In this document: positions 57,588-64,000 of the stretch, one piece after another
Layout: each line of letters starts with the position of its first letter
Numbering within the stretch: the first letter of the stretch is position 1
Assembly (NCBI GenBank): GCA_014155875.1
Contig: JACEFZ010025808.1
Span: 1,398,501-1,462,500, forward strand
Length of the DNA: 64,000 bases
DNA from: Cepaea nemoralis
Taxonomy: Eukaryota > Mollusca > Gastropoda > Stylommatophora > Helicidae
Direction of reading: 5' to 3'
Notes under the pieces: generated by a model
Seen by the model: only the letters and a program-made list of their open reading frames with translations
What the model was told of the DNA's origin: nothing
The model's database searches: none
Position numbers and translations under genes: made by a program

Positions 57588-57930
57588 ACAGGCAATACTT
57601 GTCTTGGAGAATGCGCACAGGTAATACTTGTTTTGGAAAATGCGCACAGGTAATTTTTGTTTTGGAGAATGCGCACAGGTAATACTTGTTTTGGAGAATG
57701 CACACAGGTAATGCTTGTTTTGGAGAATGCGCACAGGCAATACTTGTTTTGGAGAATGCGCACAGGTAATACTTGTTTTGGAGAATGCACAGGTAATACT
57801 TGTTTTGGAAAATGCGCACAGGTAATACTTGTTTTGGAGAATGCGCACAGGTAATACTTGTTTTGGAGAATGCGCACAAGTAATACTTGTTTTGGAGAAT
57901 GCGCACAGGTAATACTTGTTTTGGAGTGAA
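57588..57930. repeat. 29-bp minisatellite
   Basis: About twelve copies of gttttggagaatgcgcacag plus gtaatactt, with two units shortened. It yields an open minus-strand frame with a repeating KQVLPVRIL-like peptide that is not considered a gene. Confidence 0.95.
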
Positions 57931-58025
57931 GAAATAACTCAAATAAGTGTACCGGTAGTCAAGGTGGGTGCCATGACGCCCTGTGATACCTCGATAAACA
58001 GTATGGGCTCTGAAGATGCCTATCT

Positions 58026-58262
58026 GCCGGTCTCCGTGGCGAAGGCCTTACGGACGCGGTTCGTAATCTCGTATATCCGCGTTTGAAACACCGCTGCTCG
58101 AAATTTGGCAGCAGACCGAGTTGCGTTGGTTTTGCGTTGGTATCGGTGCCGGTCGTTCAGAAAGCAATGGCAAACTACTGAACGTAAAGTTGCCAAGCGA
58201 TCACAGCGGCAGAAATGCTGGTGTTGACTGTGATGTCCTGTAAAAAGGATATGCCAAAAAAA
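58026..58262 (+). mobile_element. SINE-A copy (reference copy)
   Basis: Best plus-strand example. The tRNA-like head is gccggtctccgtggcgaagg (A box 'tggcgaagg') with B-box-like 'gtttgaaacaccg'. Then come 'agcagaccgagttgcgttgg', the conserved centre 'agcaatggcaaactactgaa', and the 3' end 'gatgtcctgtaaaaaggat' plus poly-A. About 240 bp. At least twelve copies occur in this window. Confidence 0.85.
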
Positions 58263-58319
58263 AAACTCCTATCCATCATTATAACATAACGCTGTATAGC
58301 TCTTTTGCTCATGTATTTT

Positions 58320-58712
58320 ACTGTGCTTGGACAATGTGCAGTCAAGCTGAAAAACATCTGATGGCTGCAGAAATGTGGTTTCTGAAGAAAATGCAAAGAG
58401 TACCATGGACAGATAGAAAAACCAATGACCAAGTACTACAGGAGACAAATGAAAATCGTAGATTGATTAGAGAAATTAGACGTAGACAGTCAAAATTATT
58501 TGGACATGTTATGAGAAGAAATGGACTGTAGAACTTAGTGACAACTGGCAAGATCGAGGGGAACAGACCAAGAGGAATACCGAGAGGAAAATATCAGGAT
58601 GGCTTGGCCACATGGCATGGACGAGACAGGAACACTGAGCTGATCCACGACTCTGGTGATCGAGTGAAATGGCGAGTCATGACCGCCCACGCTTTCCGGC
58701 ATGGCACATGAT
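58320..58712 (+). pseudogene. RTE-like LINE C-terminal fragment
   Basis: A plus frame (58,334-58,531) has AEKHLMAAEMWFLKKMQRVP, DRKTNDQVLQETNEN and RRRQSKLFGHVMRR. After a stop it continues VTTGKIEGNRPRG, RDRNTELIHDSGDRVKW and ends HGT. Tail (attg)n at 58,705. Closely related to 52.4-54.8 kb. Confidence 0.8.
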
Positions 58713-58979
58713 TGATTGATTGATTTTACTGTGACAAATTGTCCTGTTGTAGTTTTTAAAAAGAAAAGTGAAATTAAGAATTACATTTATAGAAAACCTG
58801 ACCATAGCTCTCCTGTTCACAAAAGTGTTGCCAGGTATCAAACCATGACTATTGTTTATACCAGTCCGTCTATAGAGAATTCACATAAGGAATGTAATTG
58901 TTTAAGAGAGCCATGGACTCAAAACATATAAGAACCGCCGATTTACCAGAAGAAACAAGGGCAGCGTGAGTATATGCAA

Positions 58980-59226
58980 TGGGAGTCTCCGTGGCGAAGT
59001 GGTCAAGACGTATGACTCGGGATCCATAGGTTGTGGGTTCGATTCCGGGCCGCGTCCTTCTGTTCACGAGTGAAATTTTTCGGAGACACATGAGGGTCGT
59101 CGCTAGAGCTACGGAGTTCGTGCTTGGTGCGACGTTTTCCGCGCTGCGGAAAGAGACCGAGCCAAATGGGATAAAACCCGATGCAATGAAGTCGACCCTG
59201 TCGACTTTTAAGCGACTTTTTTTAAA
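58980..59226 (+). mobile_element. SINE-B copy (reference copy)
   Basis: The tRNA-like head has a good A box (gtggcgaagtggtcaagacg) and a perfect B box (gggttcgattcc), spaced as in a tRNA. The body reads through 'gggtcgtcgctagagctacg' to the 3' block 'gggataaaaccc' and 'gtcgaccctgtcgactttta'. About 245 bp. Five copies in this window. Confidence 0.85.
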
Positions 59227-59321
59227 GGGTATATGCAATGAGTATAGGTGAGTGACAGAGAAAAAAAAATTGACGAGATGCAGCGAAATGTGCCAAGCAA
59301 TAAATCATTCATTCAGTAGCA

Positions 59322-59470
59322 TTTCGAAGACTCCTGTGGGTCGTCGCTAGAGCTATGGAGTTCGTGCTTTGTGCGACGCTTTCCGCGCTGCGGAAAGAGA
59401 CTGAGCCATATGGGATAAAACCCGGAGCAATGAAGTCGACCCTGTCGACTTTTAAGCGACCTTTTTTTTT
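59322..59470 (+). mobile_element. SINE-B copy, 5' truncated
   Basis: Starts in the body at 'tttcgaagactcctgtgg' and runs to a T-rich end. It lies about 95 bp after the full SINE-B copy in the same orientation. Confidence 0.85.
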
Positions 59471-59599
59471 ATTCAATAGCATGTCCTTTGCAGAACATCT
59501 CCCCCATAAAAACCTTCCGGAAAACCTCTCGATCATAAACAAGATGTCCCGCGTCGGATACACCCATCTGGTGATTATCCGCTACATCCTGCACAAAAT

Positions 59600-60115
59600 C
59601 ACAAATACTGGAAAATATTGGAAAGATCAGGTTGTGTGACGGTTTGTTCCATTCTCAGTCTTCGTAGACTTCGATGGATAGGACACGTTAAGGGAATCGA
59701 TGATGGTAGAATACCAAAGGACATCTTTCTTGGTGAATTACAGATGGGTAAGAGATCTCAGGGTCGGCCTCTACTACGATACAAAGATGTGTGTAAGCGG
59801 GACATGATTGATACAGGCATTGATAATGCACATTGGGAGCAAGTCGCCGCTGAACGTGTTGCATGGAGGGCAAATATCAGAAATGGAATGAAGACAAAGG
59901 AGAAAATTATTGCAGATAAGTCACACACTGTGCGCATGAGACGTAAGATGGTGCGTGATGGTGAAAATGCCCGTGTGTTCACATGCATCCACTGTGGACA
60001 AACATTTACAGCGCGAATTGGTCTGTTCAGTGGTTGTCGCTACTGCAGTGAGTTGTAGTTATTATGTCTTTTTAGAGCACAATGTAACAAACTATCGTCT
60101 GTCAAGACGGAAAGG
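59600..60115 (+). mobile_element. Zinc-finger LINE, 3' fragment
   Basis: A plus frame of 146 codons (59,618-60,058) reads CVTVCSILSLRRLRWIGHVK, LQMGKRSQGRPLLRYKD and WEQVAAERVAWR, then a finger beginning CIHCGQTFTARIGL whose second histidine region is altered. The 3' end has the 'aactatcgtctgtcaagacg' block. Same family as 55,431-56,303 and 51,440-51,650. Confidence 0.85.
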
Positions 60116-60126
60116 TATCAATGATA

Positions 60127-60360
60127 ACATCATCATCATCATCTCCCACGCAGAGACGCGTGTCGATTTGGGTTCGCCACCTCAGATGATGAGTTAGATC
60201 TGGTCCAATATTTCGTCCAGATTATTCGAAACCATCGAGATATGTAACACTTTGTCTTCCCCTTGCTCCTTTCCCGACACGTTTGCCAGTTGTCACAAAG
60301 TTTTCAAATTTATGTCTGCCCGTGTCATGTCCCCAACGGACTAAGAACATAATGACAGCT
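60127..60360 (-). pseudogene. RTE-like LINE C-terminal fragment with (ATG)n tail
   Basis: The minus strand reads FENFVTTGKRVGKGARGRQS and VTYLDGFE, then a stop and LTHHLRWRTQIDTRL, ending in (gat)n at 60,127. Its tail abuts the tail of the preceding plus-strand LINE, so two 3' ends meet head-on. Confidence 0.7.
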
Positions 60361-61893
<1,533 letters not shown>

Positions 61894-61959
<66 letters not shown>

Positions 61960-61965
61960 ATGTGT
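61894..61965. repeat. (TA)n-(TG)n microsatellite
   Basis: Short TA run then about 28 TG units with one interruption. Confidence 0.95.
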
Positions 61966-62515
61966 GCGTTGACGTTATCCTTTTGAGGTTACTCTGATGA
62001 TGTCACGTTCTGACTAGGATTCCACCCATGCGTAGGTATTTGAACTATGTTCAGATTACAGTTAGCACAGAGTGGGCGCGTATTGCAAGAGTCTCAGAAT
62101 GTCTTTGAAAGGTACATTGCCTGTTTCTGCGATGTGATATTAACTGTATCATCTTCTTACAGATATAGAATCTCCATCGGGCTCAAAATATGGGGCACAC
62201 AGCACAAGTACTCCAGGCCTGAAGGCGTAAACTGTGTTTCCGTACTTCCTGCAGATAGAAAAAGTTATAGATTAGGTTGGTTTAGGAAATGGCATAATCT
62301 TTAACAGAATACTCAGGGAGACATCTATGCATCGATTCCGTCTACTTTCGCCAAACTCTTGTGATCACAAATTAGGTACACTTCTGCTTGCAAAAAGATC
62401 TTTCTACAATTTTCTTTTCAATTTCTTCTTAATGGCTTCTAATTTGAAGGGAGCATTTCGATTTTGGAGGCGACCGGTTACTCAAAGAAGACAACTTCAG
62501 AGGCGTAGATACAGT
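61966..62515. other. Unassigned DNA with one 60-bp minisatellite copy
   Basis: 62,055-62,110 is a copy of the 55-57-kb minisatellite unit ('gttagcacagagtgggcgcg'). A polypyrimidine-AG acceptor-like site at about 62,162 was inspected, but the following frame shows no nAChR or other domain. Confidence 0.5.
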
Positions 62516-62519
62516 GGCG

Positions 62520-62678
62520 GAAAATATCAGGAAAGCAAAATATGGGAAGAGAAAATATCAGTAAAGCAAAATATGGGAAGAGAAAATATCAGTAAAGCAA
62601 AATATGGGAAGAGAATATATCAGGAAGGCAAAATATGGGAAGAGAAAATATCAGGAAAGCAAAATATGGGAAGAGAAA
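62520..62678. repeat. 31-bp minisatellite
   Basis: Five copies of aaaatatcagtaaagcaaaa plus tatgggaagag. The open plus frame through it is judged spurious. Confidence 0.93.
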
Positions 62679-62715
62679 AATGTGACGATCAGCATTACAG
62701 GAACATAAAGGCATG

Positions 62716-62958
62716 GCAAGTCGAACCAAAGTGCTTACGCCACTTGCCAAGCCCTCCGAAGGTTGTGGGTTCTCTTTCCGCCCATTTATCTTTACCAGTG
62801 CAGTTTTCTCGGAGACTCTGGTGGTCGTCGCTGGAGCTAGGGAGTTCGTGCTTTGTGCGGCGTTTTCGGCAAACCGCCCCGCCGAAAGAGACCGAGCCAT
62901 ACGGGATAAAACCCGTTGCAATGAACTCGATCCTGTAGCTTTTAAACCCCCTTTCGTA
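62716..62958 (+). mobile_element. SINE-B copy
   Basis: Head partly decayed (A box weak, 'ggttgtgggttctctttcc' for the B box); body and 3' end 'gggataaaacccgttgcaat' clear. Confidence 0.8.
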
Positions 62959-63077
62959 GAAACAATAAACTGAGTTCGTTTGCGGCGACATGCATTCATC
63001 TGGAAGTAAATGCGGATATCAACAAACACATACATGACTTTAAAGCAAAATACATTAAGGCATGGTATTGTTATAGG

Positions 63078-63312
63078 GAGTCTGCGTGGCGAAGTGGTCA
63101 AGACGTCTGACTCGGGCTCCGAAGGTTGTGTGTTCGGTTCCGAGCGACGTCCTTCTGTTCACGAGAGCATTATTTCGGAGACTCCTGAGGATCGTCGATG
63201 GAGATACAGAGTTCGTGCTTTGTGCGACGTTTTCTGCACTGGGGAAAAAGACTGAGCCATATGGGATAAAACCCATTTGAAGTCGAACCTGTCGACTTTT
63301 AAGCAACTTTTT
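63078..63312 (+). mobile_element. SINE-B copy
   Basis: Full length: 'gagtctgcgtggcgaagtgg' head, 'tgtgttcggttcc' B box with one change, and 3' 'gtcgacttttaagcaacttt'. Confidence 0.85.
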
Positions 63313-64000
63313 AGTGTTATTTTAAAATATTATAATACTTGAAACAAGCGGAGAAAAGTGAAATGTAATGCATGTATCAAGGAGAGGTCCAGTGAAGAAG
63401 GCTGAATTCAACCGGAAGCCGCAGTAAAGGAACAGACCACTCGAAGCGATACTCGCTCTCGAAGAGGGGAGACAAGTAGCAAGGAGTCCAACGAAAATGT
63501 CCGACATACCGGGAGGTGTGTGTTGAAGATGAAGTCTTGGGACAAAGAGAGAAACATAACGATACTTCTAGAAAGGGAGGAAATGTGACATCAAGGGAAA
63601 ATACTAGAAGTTCGAACCGGATGCATACATTAAGCGTGTCTTGGACAGTACTTATGAACCATAGTACAAGGGGGAACCCATGTGTCATGCGCAATGTAAT
63701 ACTCAAGAACATACATAGGTGGCGATTGTGTGAAAGGAATTAATTTGCAGAAATATAAACAATACAAAATAACACAAAGTAATGCAGCTTTACAGAACAG
63801 AATTATGAAAAATACAGGACTTTGCGGCGACTAGCCTTCACTTCATCAGCAAACAAATACATACACAAAACACACCATATAATCACGGAGAAGACACTAC
63901 AGTGACTACATTAAAGCTTAAGAACGGGATGAGAAGAATGAAAAATGAAAGGGACGGTTAAAGGTGAAGGAGCATAATTGGAAGATAAGAGTCAGATATA
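63313..64000. other. Unassigned right edge of the window
   Basis: No gene recognised; short frames on both strands have no domain. At 63,821-63,849 the minus strand has a hammerhead-ribozyme-like core (see findings). The segment may be part of an unrecognised retroelement. Confidence 0.45.

Noticed and set aside
57430..57942. 170-codon minus-strand ORF with repeated peptide
   Set aside because: Translation of the 29-bp minisatellite plus a SINE; repeats shift frame with unit length.
62327..62938. 203-codon plus-strand ORF
   Set aside because: It runs through a 31-bp minisatellite and a SINE-B copy; no domain is seen.

Overview
This is metazoan genomic DNA dominated by repeats. It shows spliced exons of a nicotinic acetylcholine receptor (nAChR) gene, tRNA-derived SINEs, several non-LTR (LINE) retrotransposon families, mariner and hAT fragments, and a complete LTR retrotransposon. 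There are no bacterial-type genes or operons. The repeat mix and the nAChR fit a marine invertebrate, most plausibly a lophotrochozoan such as a mollusc, but that is inference; the sequence alone does not fix the species.

Layout. 1-7169 is a 46-bp satellite ending at a 100-N assembly gap (7170-7269). 7.3-25.3 kb is a graveyard of decayed LINE pieces (mostly RTE-like C-terminal ends), SINEs and microsatellites. 25.4-28.3 kb is a 27-bp minisatellite into which a young, 5'-truncated LINE with RNase H (509 open codons) and two SINEs have inserted. 28.6-37.9 kb is a 9.3-kb satellite built from 38-bp and 67-bp units with nested higher-order duplications. 38,739-47,606 is a complete LTR retrotransposon on the minus strand (2,141-bp LTRs, 5-bp target duplication, gag-protease and pol ORFs). 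48.3-52 kb holds the only convincing host gene: a TATA box, a signal-peptide exon and an nAChR ligand-binding-domain exon with matching splice phase, separated by a transposon-filled intron. 52.4-64 kb may be the next intron or downstream DNA. It contains a near full-length dead RTE element, zinc-finger LINE fragments, a mariner-derived inverted repeat, a Helitron-like end and further SINEs and minisatellites.

The most notable object is the LTR retrotransposon. Its pol ORF is Ty3/Gypsy-like in sequence (H2C2 and DD35E integrase with a GPY/F module, FMDD reverse transcriptase, RNase H), but the integrase lies upstream of the reverse transcriptase, as in Ty1/Copia. Its Gag carries a SCAN-like capsid segment. 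Both traits are those described for Gmr1-like elements. It inserted recently, about 700 bp upstream of the candidate nAChR promoter in head-to-head orientation.

Limits: all identifications come from reading translated sequence. Clade names for LINEs and the boundaries of old copies are approximate.
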